From: Rhyacichthys aspro
Lineage: Eukaryota; Chordata; Actinopteri; Gobiiformes; Rhyacichthyidae
Direction of reading: 5' to 3'
NCBI GenBank assembly: GCA_036850595.1
Contig: CM072152.1
Coordinates: 23,883,179 to 23,947,178, forward strand
DNA: 64,000 nucleotides
Program-made: the position numbers and the translations under genes
Notes under the pieces: model-generated
What the model was told of the DNA's origin: nothing
Database searches by the model: none
What the model saw: only the letters and a program-made list of their open reading frames with translations
Shown here: piece by piece, positions 23,563 through 33,887 of the stretch
Numbering within the stretch: the first letter of the stretch is position 1
Layout of the letters: each line of letters opens with the position of its first letter

Positions 23563-23591
23563 GTTAGCATGCTAATGATTAGCATGCTAAC
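23563..23591. repeat. Nested palindrome, TTAGCATGCTAA
   Basis: GTTAGCATGCTAA, TGA, TTAGCATGCTAAC: perfect 13-bp arms around a 3-base loop, and each arm contains the 12-bp palindrome TTAGCATGCTAA. Further GCTAAC/GTTAGC words surround it (23480-23680), forming a GCTAA-rich low-complexity patch. Copy 2 has the same structure at 63964-63992 with one mismatch. Confidence 0.8.
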
Positions 23592-23600
23592 ACGTAATCT

Positions 23601-24983
23601 TTATGGTTACCTGTGCAATTGCCTTTTTATATAGAGGGGGTTGGGCCCTCAGCCATGCTAACTGTTAGCAGGCTAATGCTATTTAGCTTAAAAAAATGTA
23701 CAAATACTGCACATTTACTGGATAATTGTGTGAGTAGTGTGTACACCAAGAAATAAGTTATGCTAAAGCTAATCAGCTAACTGTCTGAATGTATTTTAAC
23801 TGGTCCTGTTGTCTAATACAGGCCAGGTACCCTCTTGGGTATTTGCTGATGGCGAGCTAATGAATCCACGTTCAGGATCCTGAAGACATCAGGACAGTCT
23901 TGTACCACTGGTAGGAGGTAGGAGGCTCCTGCAGCCTGTTCCTTTTTAGTTTCCTCCCAAAAACGGCTCACACTGAACTGTCCTACCACCTCCATATTCA
24001 CTTGTACCATTAGACTATTGCGCGCACCCCATTTCCCTCCAAACTGTGGACTATTGCAGAGAGCATCTTTGTTCCGTGAACTTCGACCTGGTTCATTTTG
24101 TGGGACATTCTTGTTTTTCGTTTCAAAAGATTGACTGAACTGTGTTTGAGTTTAATTGTGCACATCTATCCAATCAAATCTCAAACCGGTAATAAGCATC
24201 TGCAGAACTTGTAAAAACTGGGTTTATTATTATGTTTGTCTTCTCGTCATGTTCACTACAATATAATATATGGTACTCTCACCATTATTATTTACTGTCC
24301 ATGCTCTCCAGTAGTCGCCCCTGGTCTTCTGTTACAGCCATTTGTTATTTGCTACACCCTTATTTTACCCTTATTACACCTGTTACATTTTGGCGAGCTA
24401 ACCAGGAGGGCAGTTGGTACTGTAAGTAATACTTGCAAGTGGTTCATTCATACTCACCAATCCTTGTTTTGCAATTACGGAAATTTTTGAGAGGCTTTGT
24501 ATCACTATATGTCTGGGGCAACCGAGTCATAAATGCGTGATGACATTTTAAATTTCCTGGAGCAGTTTGGTGATATAATCGTAACGTGATCATTGATGAT
24601 ACCAATCTAGAAATTTCAAACTGAATGGTCGTTGAATATACTTCAGGGTCTTTGTTGGTGCGTTTATCTTCGCTCTAGCCATGTTTCTGAGGCGGAAAGA
24701 CTCAAACTTGTCTAACCAATCTGAAGAATATAGCCAAACTGTCTGGGAAAGATGCTGAAGTTCTTCAAGAAATGATGGCACAAATAAGTCAATCCATATC
24801 AGAGCTCCATCGTCCTGAGGCCACGGCCGATACAGACTCAAAGCAACCGGCCCCTGCCACAATTAAACAGTCAGAGTCTCCTCCTGCAATGGCCTCTTCA
24901 ACTCCATCAAGGTCCACTTTGACCTCTTCAGAAGTGACAGACCACAGTGAAAGGCGAGATTTGGTGTTGAACTAATCCTTAAA
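23601..24983 (+). mobile_element. Centre of inverted repeat; possible decayed LTR element fragment
   Basis: This is the interior between inverted arms 23067-23428 and 24984-25330. A string TTTTGGCGAGC followed by AACCAGGAGGG (from about 24390) resembles the primer-binding region just after a 5' LTR, and a donor-like CTGTAAGT lies 25-30 bases on. A short open stretch near 24535 (DDILNFLEQFGDI) and one at 24724-24972 (NIAKLSGKDAEVLQEMM..., Ser/Thr/Pro-rich end) could be gag-like debris but match no domain I can name. No second LTR or catalytic motif is present. The call is weak; it may be ordinary intergenic DNA. Confidence 0.2.
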
Positions 24984-25330
24984 GACTCACCAGTTCCATT
25001 TGTCAACTTGACACACACTGCTTTAAAGTCCCCAACAACACAATGATCAGGATTTAATGTGAAACGGTGGATTGAACCATGAACAGAAAATTAAAGGAAC
25101 CAAAATAATGAGTTTGTTTGGAGGTTCTGACCTGCAGCTGCTGTCTCCCACTCCACTGATGAGAGGAAGCCCAGGTAGAGCTTAAACAGACCCTCCAAAG
25201 AGTATGATTGGACTGAAATAATCATGTGACTACAGTCAGGTGACTAACATGAGGTGTTTAAGGCCAAGAGAGTGTTGGAAAAACCCCTAATGTGGAAACT
25301 AATATCAAGGCAGCTTTTACACTGGGTTAC
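24984..25330 (-). repeat. Three-copy unit, inverted copy
   Basis: The reverse complement aligns along the whole of 23067-23428 and 63482-63829 at roughly 90% by eye. The CCAAT box, TTTAAG, donor-like CAG/GTCAGA, 63-bp segment (24991-25053) and GTGAGT (24985-24990) are kept. The acceptor dinucleotide is AA in place of AG (25054-25055), and the pyrimidine tract is altered, so splicing at that acceptor would fail. At several sites (CAGAACCTCC, GGTTCCTTTAA, GACAAATGG) it agrees with the 63-kb copy against copy 1. Confidence 0.7.
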
Positions 25331-27304
25331 ATTTGATAATATAAAGTTCTGTCTGTGTTCACACTTCATTTGAACAGCTCCAGAAAACTGTTTGGAGGTG
25401 GACCAAGACCCATGTTTGATGCTCAGATATATAACGGCCAGTAATTTGCAGTTTTCCTGTTTAAACATGACTTTTTACCCAAGAACAAGGTGTATTTTAT
25501 TTGAAATTTTTGCTTTTGTTTTCATTCGAGTGAGGATTATCATCGGCCGTTTCGCTCCACCTTTTGTGAAAGTGGACTACTCACTCAGACTCTCTCAAAA
25601 GTGGGCTGGTAGACTTTTTTTTCTAACCCCTGACTCTAGTAATGCCCCTTACACCGTTCTGCTTTAGAGAAAATGAGGCAAGAGTTTACACAACAGTGTT
25701 TTCAACTAAAAGTACATAGACCGTAAAAGCCAAATACAAGTGTTCCATGTTCTTGCTGGAGTTGTGGTGTTAAGAGCTCAGGTATAGACTGAAAGTGTGT
25801 AATCTGGACAGAAGGTTTTTATTACACTGCTGCATAAAGTGTCCCTGAGCAGAGTTTTTAGGCTGCAGCATAATAAACCTGAAGTGAATATATCCAAAAG
25901 ACTGTCCACACCACCTTTTGTCTTCTCCATTAAGTTTGGAAAGTTTAATAAGTCCTCAGTGGAGTACAACTAAACAAACTTACACATGACCCTCCAATTA
26001 GAAACCTCTTTTTACAGTTGAAAGCCAGGTTTCCTGAGGCTGTAACACTGTGCCTCTTGTAAAACATTAGCTGCAACGATAAAACACGTGCGCACTTAGA
26101 CGATGAATAAATGGAGGGTTGCTACAGCTGCAGGGCTCGTGTGTGAAGGAGTATCTCAATGAGTGTTCGGCTGCAGATAACAAAATATTCAACTCTGGAG
26201 AGATTAATAAATTAGCTTTCTGTCGGAACATTTTCTCTTGTTTAGTTGTAAAACAAAATCCCAACTCCCAGCGCCGTTCGTCTCTGTCTCCTGCCTCAGC
26301 TCCCTGTCGTCAGTCTGAGGAAACATCCCAAACAACAACTAATACAAACGTTAAAAGTACATTAATTCATTCCAAATTGAGTGAAACGGTGTGAAAGAGC
26401 ATTAATATATTTATTTCGTGGGGTTACATCACTTCTCCGAGCCCCGCAGGCACCTTCATTAACATAATAATTAAGCTGAGGCTGTAATGCACTGTTTGTT
26501 CCCATTTTGTTGCACACTGCAGTTGGTTTTGAAGTTTTTACAGCTTCTCTCTCTTCAGCATTTCTCCTCCTGCTCCAAGAATTACCATGAGTTTAGACAA
26601 TGGGATTTAATTAACAGGAGCTAATAGCCTCGTCTCTTCCGGGAACTAAAGTACGGCTCGGGTTGTACTTTAAAAATCAGTGTGAGGGTCCATTCCCAAA
26701 AAGTTCAGTACTAATATAACTCGACCTGTGGTTGCAATATTGTTTTGTACCTTTGGGGTTTCTAGAATACACTGTTTAGTGTGTAACCTGGCAAGGACAA
26801 ATACTTTTTGAACACTTTGGACTGCACAAAATCTGCCGGCTGTTTGCCTTTGTACCAGGCCCTGTTGGATCATGAAGCTTTGACCGACTCGTTCTGTTAA
26901 ATGTGTCTTTCTTTTGGAGATGTGAGAGCGGTCTAAGACAGGTCTGAGAGAGTTAACATGAAAAATAACATCTTATTACTTGAAAAATGAAAGAAAAGTG
27001 GAGTTAGTCTAATGTTCGTGCTGCTAAATAATTCGGAGGCTTTTAATCCGTGGAATGTCAATATAATGCAGACAGTCATTCAGTCGAACATAAAAACCAA
27101 AGTTAAGGCTTGATAGAACATCACTTCACAATTTAGCTACTGTATTTTCCATTGTTGCAACACTAAAAATCAGAGTTAATCCACAGTTCATTAATAAGTT
27201 TAATGATGTATTGAAGTACTTCTAGAGACCAGACCAAACCAGAGCAGAGATCCCAGGGAAAAGTCTGTAGAAGTCTAATTGATGACTCGCTCACTAAAGA
27301 TTTG
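25331..27304. other. Unannotated intergenic sequence
   Basis: No supportable gene or repeat is seen. Confidence 0.5.
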
Positions 27305-27440
27305 CAAGTTCATTCATCTTCTTCCACTTAGTCCCATTTAGGGGTCAAGGGTCACTGGAGCCCGTCCCAGCAGCGTTGGGTCTGAACCGGGGTACACCCT
27401 GGACAATGGACAGTGAGACGCAGGGTTAACCGGGGACGAT
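27305..27440 (+). repeat. Dispersed repeat, TCACTGGAGCCCGTCCCAGC family
   Basis: TTCATTCATCTTCTTCC, GGGTCAAGGGTCACTGGAGC, CCGTCCCAGC, GGGGTACACCCTGGACAA. From memory this wording (GGGTCACTGGAGCCTGTCCCAGC...GGGGTACACCCTGGACA) is a common interspersed repeat in fish. Related but diverged copies are at 36473-36600 (+) and 56993-57095 (-). This copy lies immediately upstream of the 21-bp minisatellite at 27475, the same order seen in reverse at 56351-57095. Confidence 0.6.
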
Positions 27441-27474
27441 ATGCAATGTTTTATATTTATATTCAATACTTTTG

Positions 27475-27764
27475 TCAGGTTTTTATTAGAATTTATTAGG
27501 TTTCAGTTGGATTTGAACATGTTTTAGTTGGATCTGAAAAGGTTTTAGATTAATTTGATTAGGATTCAGTTGTATTTGGACAGATTTAGTTGGATTTGAG
27601 CAGTTTTTTGTTGGATTTAAACAGATTTTAGTTGGATTTGAGCAGTTTTTGGTTGGATTTGAACAGATTTAGTTGGATTTGAGCAGTTTTTAGTTGGATT
27701 TGAAAAGATTTTAGTTGGATTTGAGCAGTTTTTTGTTGGATTTGAACAGGTTTTAGTTGGATAT
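27475..27764 (+). repeat. 21-bp minisatellite, third locus
   Basis: About 13 degenerate units of the same GTTTTAGTTGGATTTGA family as at 20943 and 61369, with frequent variants (CAGTTTTTAGTTGG, AGATTTAGTTGG, one-base indels). It is more diverged than the duplicated arrays, so it is probably older. Confidence 0.88.
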
Positions 27765-28969
27765 GTCAGTCTTCAGCCCTTCAAATGCCTTTTATTTACT
27801 ATTGCTGCCCTTCACCACTTTGAGTTTGAAGACACTGACAAACAACCTTTCACTCCCACATTCATCCACTAGGGGCACTCTAGATCCACCAGTTTACCAT
27901 TTTAACACACGGTAACACTAAAATGCATGTAAATATCTTCTGGTGTAAACTGTAAAAGTCCAGTTAGATGTTTTAATGGAGCTCTGAGTTGAGTCCGACT
28001 GAGCTGTGTATATAAACGTAGTGAGTGTTTTAGAGGAAAAGAAAACAGTCTGCATATGGAAACTCCAATTACATGACTATTTAACATTCATTATTCTTGA
28101 GTACACCTCTGAGACCGTGTTCAAACCCCTCATGTCTTTCTCATTACCGGCTGTGATTGACTCAGACGGAGAATAGGGAGACGTGCAGAGGTTAGAGGGC
28201 CGTATTGGGAAAACTTTCATTATGAAATCGAGAATGAGGATTCAATCAGAGCTCATTTAAAAACTAATGTTACTCTTCTGCCTCTTTATCCCTATCAGGG
28301 ATGTTTGCGCCGATTGACAAGATTCATAGCGAGCGGCGATGAGAGCATAATGATGTTCTGGTAATGAATTGATTAGCATTTAAATAGCAGCCGGAGGAGA
28401 GGCTCAGTGGAGATGCTGGGGTTAAAGTTTAGGGTGCGACTCACAAACAGAGATCAACAAAAAGTTATTACACATTTGTCGGTTTCACAAAGTGGACGGA
28501 CCTTTCTGACTTGTTTTGGGCGAAGTAATGATGCCACAAGTCTCTCTAAATCTTATCTTTACAATATTTATATTATGTCAACAGATGAGCGCTGCAAACC
28601 ATTTGTTTCTTTAACTTCTGATGATATTCTGTTAAGACATTATTATCATAGGTTTATAATAGAACTGCACAATCTATATTTTAATATTAACAATTGCAGT
28701 AATCTCATTTTGTTCTAAAATTTTAGCCATGTCAATTAAGCAAAGTGATGTGACTCTTTGTTTCTCTGATTGTTTAGGTCTGTTCTGTTTTGACAAAAGG
28801 CAGTTTATTGTGCAGCGCAGCAGTGACAACCCATAAAGAAGTGCAGCCAAATCACTTTTGTGCTCCGTCCAAATGAAGTCAGACTAGAGCCTTGAGTGAA
28901 AACCTGTTTATATTCTCTGTAAAGTTATATCATCACTGCTTCTTCCTGCGTTCAACTCTTCAGCGTCAT
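27765..28969. other. Unannotated intergenic sequence
   Basis: No gene is supported. The stretch about 28200-28400 is compositionally balanced and rich in ATTA motifs (GTAATGAATTGATTAGCATT), which could be an enhancer, but one sequence cannot show conservation. Confidence 0.45.
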
Positions 28970-29160
28970 TCGACCTATTTATATTCACCGTGGCTCCTCT
29001 GAACATGTCCAAACCATCTCAGTCTGGCCTCTTTGACTTTATCTTCTAAATATCTGACCAAAAAACAACCTTAACATCTCCAGCTCTGCTTCCTCCAGCT
29101 CTCCTTGCTCTCACTTCCATCCTTTACACCTTTATCACACTTTTCTCCAACCATTCCAGC
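28970..29160 (-). mobile_element. LINE reverse transcriptase C-terminal remnant, reverse strand
   Basis: Reading from 29043 down to 28978 gives DKVKEARLRWFGHVQR, then SHGEYK and a stop (28975-28977). RLRWFGHVQR is the hallmark C-terminal motif of the LINE family also seen at 20560 and 60986. Upstream on that strand, TGGAGGAAGCAGAGCTGGAGATGTT would encode EEAELEML, matching the usual preceding segment. The rest of the element is missing or unrecognisable. Confidence 0.68.
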
Positions 29161-32100
29161 CTGCTTTTCTGAATATTATCTTTGCAATATTCAGCATTTG
29201 TGCAGCTTCAAGCCCTTTCCTCTGAACCCTCTGATCTGAAAGATTTCACTGCTTTATTTGAACTAACTTTTGGTTTGGTTAAATCACTCTTTGACCTTTT
29301 ATTTTGCATCATTCCCTCACGACAGATATCTCGAGTTACCTAATTACCTCACTATGTAACGGGTATCCTGGGTGAGTAATGCAAAATGGAAGATAAATCC
29401 ACTCTTGCAGACCTTTTACGTGGCCAACAAACACAGACAAACACTCAAAAAAAACTGTAATAGAACTTAAAAGTCATTGTTTGCTGCAAAATGTGTTTCT
29501 CTATAGACTTTACAATGGCCTCTGAGTGTTGTGTTTTTATGCAAATATTACGGTATGAGCTGTGAGCGTTTGAGTCTGTCTGGATGCACTCAGGAAGAAG
29601 AAGCCAAGGTAATTGGTTGAGATAATGAAAGATGCTCAAGGGTTTTTATCGTGAGCACGACGACTGATTGCTCTGTCCTTTTTCTGCCCTTTTTCTGGAT
29701 TTGAATCAAAACAATCTCTTTTCACATAAACGTTTGATAACGGTGTGTTTGAGGAAGGCTTGTGTGGGAAAATTGGAGGAAACAATACAGTTTTCCTCTA
29801 GCAACATATCAGAAAAGACGGGCAGCGTATTTTCAGAAGTCTCGATTTGTTTCACTCCAAATTACAGCTAAAGTGTGGAAAATAAGGTGAGGATTGATGG
29901 AAGAATTTTAGCATTTTTTTAAGCAGAGAAAATAAAATGAGACTTTCTGGAGGAGAAGCTTTATTTATTTTTATTTTATTGTATTTATTGTATTTATTTA
30001 GGCATGAACATTATGTGCAAGAAGTGCATATTTCCATTGTGTTTTTCATGGACAAAAGCCTGGTCCTGCAGTGTGCCATAGCTGTTCACATGCTCTAAAA
30101 AGTGCAAGCTTTATAATTGCAGTCTGCACTTGTCATCAGATCACCAAAAAGCTTAAGCTAAGCCAACCCTTCAGACTCATAACCCACAAAAGTTCTCACG
30201 CCTAAACTACACAACCTTTTCAAAACTTTTCAAACTAAAAAATGAGATCCAAATATTTTCAGTTCTTGTTTTTAAAATGTTATGCTACAGTTAACACCCT
30301 ATACAACCATACAAAGGGATTTTTATTTGACCATACACAACATTACACACAAAACACCTCCAAAATGAAAAGAGAAAATGTGAAAGGAGTAAAAACTCAA
30401 ATGAACATTTAAGAGCAAAAAGGAAATTATGATTGCTATAATATTAGACCAAAAGATGTGAATGTAAAAACAAAATAACGTGTGGTATGGAGCCAGCAAT
30501 AAGGGACTTTTATTATAGACTTAATAAAAATAAATTGAAAGCACCGATTTAGGATGAAAAGAAGAAAGAAAAGATGGTTAAATGGACGTCCCAAATCCAT
30601 ATTTACAAAGCAAACTGGAAATCAAAAAGATGGAAACGACGAAGAGTAAGAAAAGAGTAAAGAATCAGTGATCAATAAACTCCCCGTGGAGCAGGAAGAC
30701 ATGCAGTCAACCAAATGGCCTCTTATTTTGTCCAAACTACCACTTTCTTTCTGTCGGTCTCTTGTGTATTTCTACATCTGTTCCTCTCTCAGTCTTTTAG
30801 AGAAACGGCTATTGATGCGGAGCTAAACTGAGTCATGATTACTGCTATTAAAGAGGAATTACAGACCGGACCGTCTTTGTTCTGTCTCCGAGCGGGACTC
30901 CTCCGGAAACACTTCTATTTATGTTCATTTCATGTTATTTTGAGCCCATGTTTTTATATTTCTCTCATGGTTTAATATGTACAGGTTGTTCAGCGGCAGT
31001 TTGCAGTTTGTTTTACTTACATCTCCAAACAATGAATGACTTAGTTTGTCCAATACATCAGGCTGAATCATTCATCAGATCTAATTAAAAGTTTCACGAT
31101 TAATCAGGGATCAGTGGAAAGAGTGGTGGTAATGAATTGCTGATGAGTTTTTCGCGCACAAACTTTTCAACGTTTAATCCCATGAATCAAACTCAGCAGA
31201 TGACATTTTGGCGTTAGAGATGAGAGCCAGGGTTTGGGTAACGCATCAGTTTAAATCAATCACTGATTAATGTTGACCTCATTTATTATCATATGTAAAA
31301 TTCTGCTCTTGTGCACACATCAGGCCCAACATAATGACAAACAAATCATGACTCTGTCTCCATTTTATTCAAAAACATTAACTTAAAACTCTTTAAAAAA
31401 CTCTCTTTTTCATCAGTTCTTGGTTTGTTCTGAGTGTATTGTTTTAATTTATGATTGTTTTTGCACCTAGTTTATTCTTCTCACCATGTGGTCAAGGTTA
31501 ATTTAAGAGTTATAGTAATAGCAATAAAGCAAACATATATAATAGTCTGCATCCTTGCTTCTGAATCTTTCTGACACACCTTTAAGTGCAGAACAGATCC
31601 AGAATCCTGTAAATAAACCTAAGAAATCATCTTTTTCTCTGTCTTTTCGTGTCTTGACATCAGAAAGTCCTTATATATAGTCATCATTGAGAGGTATTGT
31701 GAGACCAGAGGGTAAAAAACAAGGGCCAGATCGCTATTTTGCAATTGTGTGATGGAGAGTGGCTTATTAAGTGACGTATTTAAACAGAAAAGACTTTTAT
31801 TTTTGTATAGCTCAGTGTTACAACAACAGTTCTAAATGGTTATACAGACAATGCCCCCTGTCTTTAGAGCTTCCATCAGAGTGAGGAAAAAAAAACAAAA
31901 AAAGAAAACCCTAGCCGTAAGAAAAAAGAATAAAAAACTAAAAAGAACTAGAATAAAAAGGATAGACCTGTAGTGAATGAAGCATATGTGTTTGTGTGTT
32001 AACAGCTAAAACCTCACTAACTCTGACCATTAATAACCCTAAATCTGGTTAAAAAATGTCACAAGTTGTTTTTCCAAACCGCAAAAGTACCTCGTGAATA

Positions 32101-32259
32101 CTCTACATGGATGTTTACGAACGCTACACGACACGTTCACGGCAGAGAAATGAGGAAAAAATATGCTTTTACGTATGTGACAGTCGGCCGAGTCATTCTG
32201 TGTGATTTATGCTGCTCATTTAGCACAACTCAGAATGACAAATATCCTCCGTGAACCTG
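29161..32259. other. Unannotated intergenic sequence
   Basis: AT-rich with a TTTATTT-rich patch at about 29958-30002. No gene or classified repeat is recognised. Confidence 0.5.
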
Positions 32260-32345
32260 CAGCGGGACGAGGGAGGGACGAGGGAGGGACACAGCGGGAC
32301 GAGGGAGGGACTCAGCGGGACGAGGGAGGGACTCAGCGGGAGCAT
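32260..32345 (+). repeat. G-rich 21-bp minisatellite, quadruplex-capable
   Basis: CAGCGGGACGAGGGAGGGAC-type units recur at 32292, 32313 and 32334 (21-bp spacing), with an 11-bp partial duplication near the start. The plus strand has more than ten GGG runs separated by 1-7 bases (for example GGGACGAGGGAGGG), satisfying the G-quadruplex pattern several times. It is the most G-skewed tract of the window. Read as protein it gives DEGGTQR heptads, an effect of the period. Confidence 0.9.
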
Positions 32346-33590
32346 CGTGAACTCCTGACGCAGAATTATAATCATCGAGACGGATCGTACGTCTTGGACA
32401 AACTAGAAAAGGAGGATAGAAAGACTTTCAGACTTTCAGGATATTATTTTTGATCATTTAAAGATAATCTAGAAGACATTAAACACACAACTCTTCGTAC
32501 TACGATATTCTCATGTTTTCTTCACTCACAGTTCAGCTTTGCCTTATGTTTTAAAGCTGAACACATGGCCATTTGCTGCTTTCTGATAACAGTTCACTTT
32601 GTTCTGGAGCCGGCAGAGGTCTGTGTTGTTGCTGATGTGAGCGCTCTGCAGAGGCAGCGCTGATCTGATCTCCTCCACGGCTGTATTTTTGGTTCGTCGT
32701 GCGAGCGTCGATCCGTTCCACGCGAGCGTCCGAGGGAGATGGCAGCCCGTCGCTCTCTGTTAGCGTCTTCCTTCGCAGCCCGGAGCCTCCGCCGGCGTCA
32801 GCTCACACACTGTATGAACACGGAGACATGTGCACGGCCTGGCGTCAGCACTCACTGCCAATTATAACCAATGACATAACATGGATACAAGGTGACAGAG
32901 ATGACGGAGATGACCCCGGCCTCCATCATCCACCGAGCAGCAATGTCTTTAAACCACAGTGACATAAAAACATTGACTTTTGTTTGTTGAGGGAAACGCC
33001 AAAAGTTAAAATAAAATCACACAAAACCTAATAATGACCTTTTTTTTAATGTAACCTAGTCCTACATTCAAAATTTAACTTGTATTGAAGCACATTTTTC
33101 ACAGAAATGGCTCAAATCCTATTAATAATGATTCTTGGAAGAGAAAATGCTTTTAGATTTGGAGCTCACAGGTTTCATCACGATGTAATCTCCTGATATT
33201 GCAGTTTTTTTAATGTCAAAGTCTACCACGATATAAAAACAAATCAGTTTGATTTCTGGACCCACATTAATCAATAAATCATTAGATTCTACTTTGATGT
33301 CATTACACTTGTTCAAGTAGAAGGCAACGAAATACAGTTTAGCATCTGACCAGAAGGAAGAGAGTGCAGAATATTAAGTAAACTGTAAATACTATAAACA
33401 TGAGTACTATGGACATGAATATGTGTATTACAGCAAAGTATAGATTTCAAAAAGATTTCAAAGACTTTTATTGTTAATTCATACAGATGAACCGAATAGA
33501 ATAAGATCAATAAAAAGAAAATAACAATATAATAAAAATAAAATATAAAAATATAGAAGGAGAGTGTAATATTATTCTATATGTACAGCC
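32346..33590. other. Intergenic sequence, CpG-richer patch at 32640-32830
   Basis: A moderately GC- and CpG-rich patch (GCGAGCGTCGATCCG, CCGCCGGCGTCAGC) sits about 300 bases after the G-rich minisatellite. No exon or promoter signature is seen. Confidence 0.4.
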
Positions 33591-33649
33591 TGAGTGGAAA
33601 TTAGCAGCAGTTGCAATGTATGTAATGGACTGCTGCTAATTTCCACTCA
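33591..33649. ncRNA. Perfect 21-bp stem hairpin (inverted repeat)
   Basis: Arms 33591-33611 (TGAGTGGAAATTAGC...) and 33629-33649 (...GCTAATTTCCACTCA) are exact reverse complements over 21 bp around a 17-base loop. The flanks are AT-rich and pair only weakly beyond the stem. A transcript would fold as a short hairpin the size of a microRNA precursor, but perfect pairing over the whole stem is also what a recent inverted duplication or a small foldback element gives. No known microRNA seed is recognised. Filed as ncRNA only for lack of a hairpin type. Confidence 0.3.
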
Positions 33650-33803
33650 TATATAATTTGTATATCACTGTTATATAGAGGTGGATGTATATTAAGATGT
33701 ATCTACAGTTAAAGAAGGGACTATGGACATAATTTACAGGTTTATTTGCCTAATATTACCAGGTTTAATGTAAATAGTAAATGTTAAATATATTCATTTG
33801 GTT

Positions 33804-33887
33804 AAGTTTGTTTTATTTAGAGTCAAGTTTGTTTTATTTAGAGTCAAGTTTGTTTTATTTAGAGTCAAGTTTGTTTTATTTAGAGTC
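33804..33887 (+). repeat. 21-bp tandem repeat, four identical units
   Basis: Four consecutive identical units starting AAGTTTGTTTTATTTAGAG, at 33804, 33825, 33846 and 33867. Identity of all units indicates recent expansion. The reverse-strand reading TLNKTNL is a by-product of the 21-base period. Confidence 0.95.

Larger units (their letters stand above)
19435..23600 (+). repeat. Segmental duplication, copy 1
   Basis: This block realigns in the same orientation with 60009-64000 at an offset of about 40.4 kb (40,425 near 20.1 kb; 40,401 near 23.3 kb). By eye the copies are about 97-98% identical to about 23.0 kb, almost invariant between about 21.46 and 22.08 kb, and clearly more diverged after about 23.04 kb. 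Order: AAAT microsatellite, LINE remnant, 21-bp minisatellite, CpG-dense stretch, unique-looking DNA, promoter/exon-like unit. The left limit is the microsatellite; sequence left of 19435 does not match sequence left of the gap at 59909. Confidence 0.9.

Noticed and set aside
27866..27882. CTCF-like CCACTAGGGGCAC
   Set aside because: One G short of the core consensus, so spacing inside the motif is wrong.
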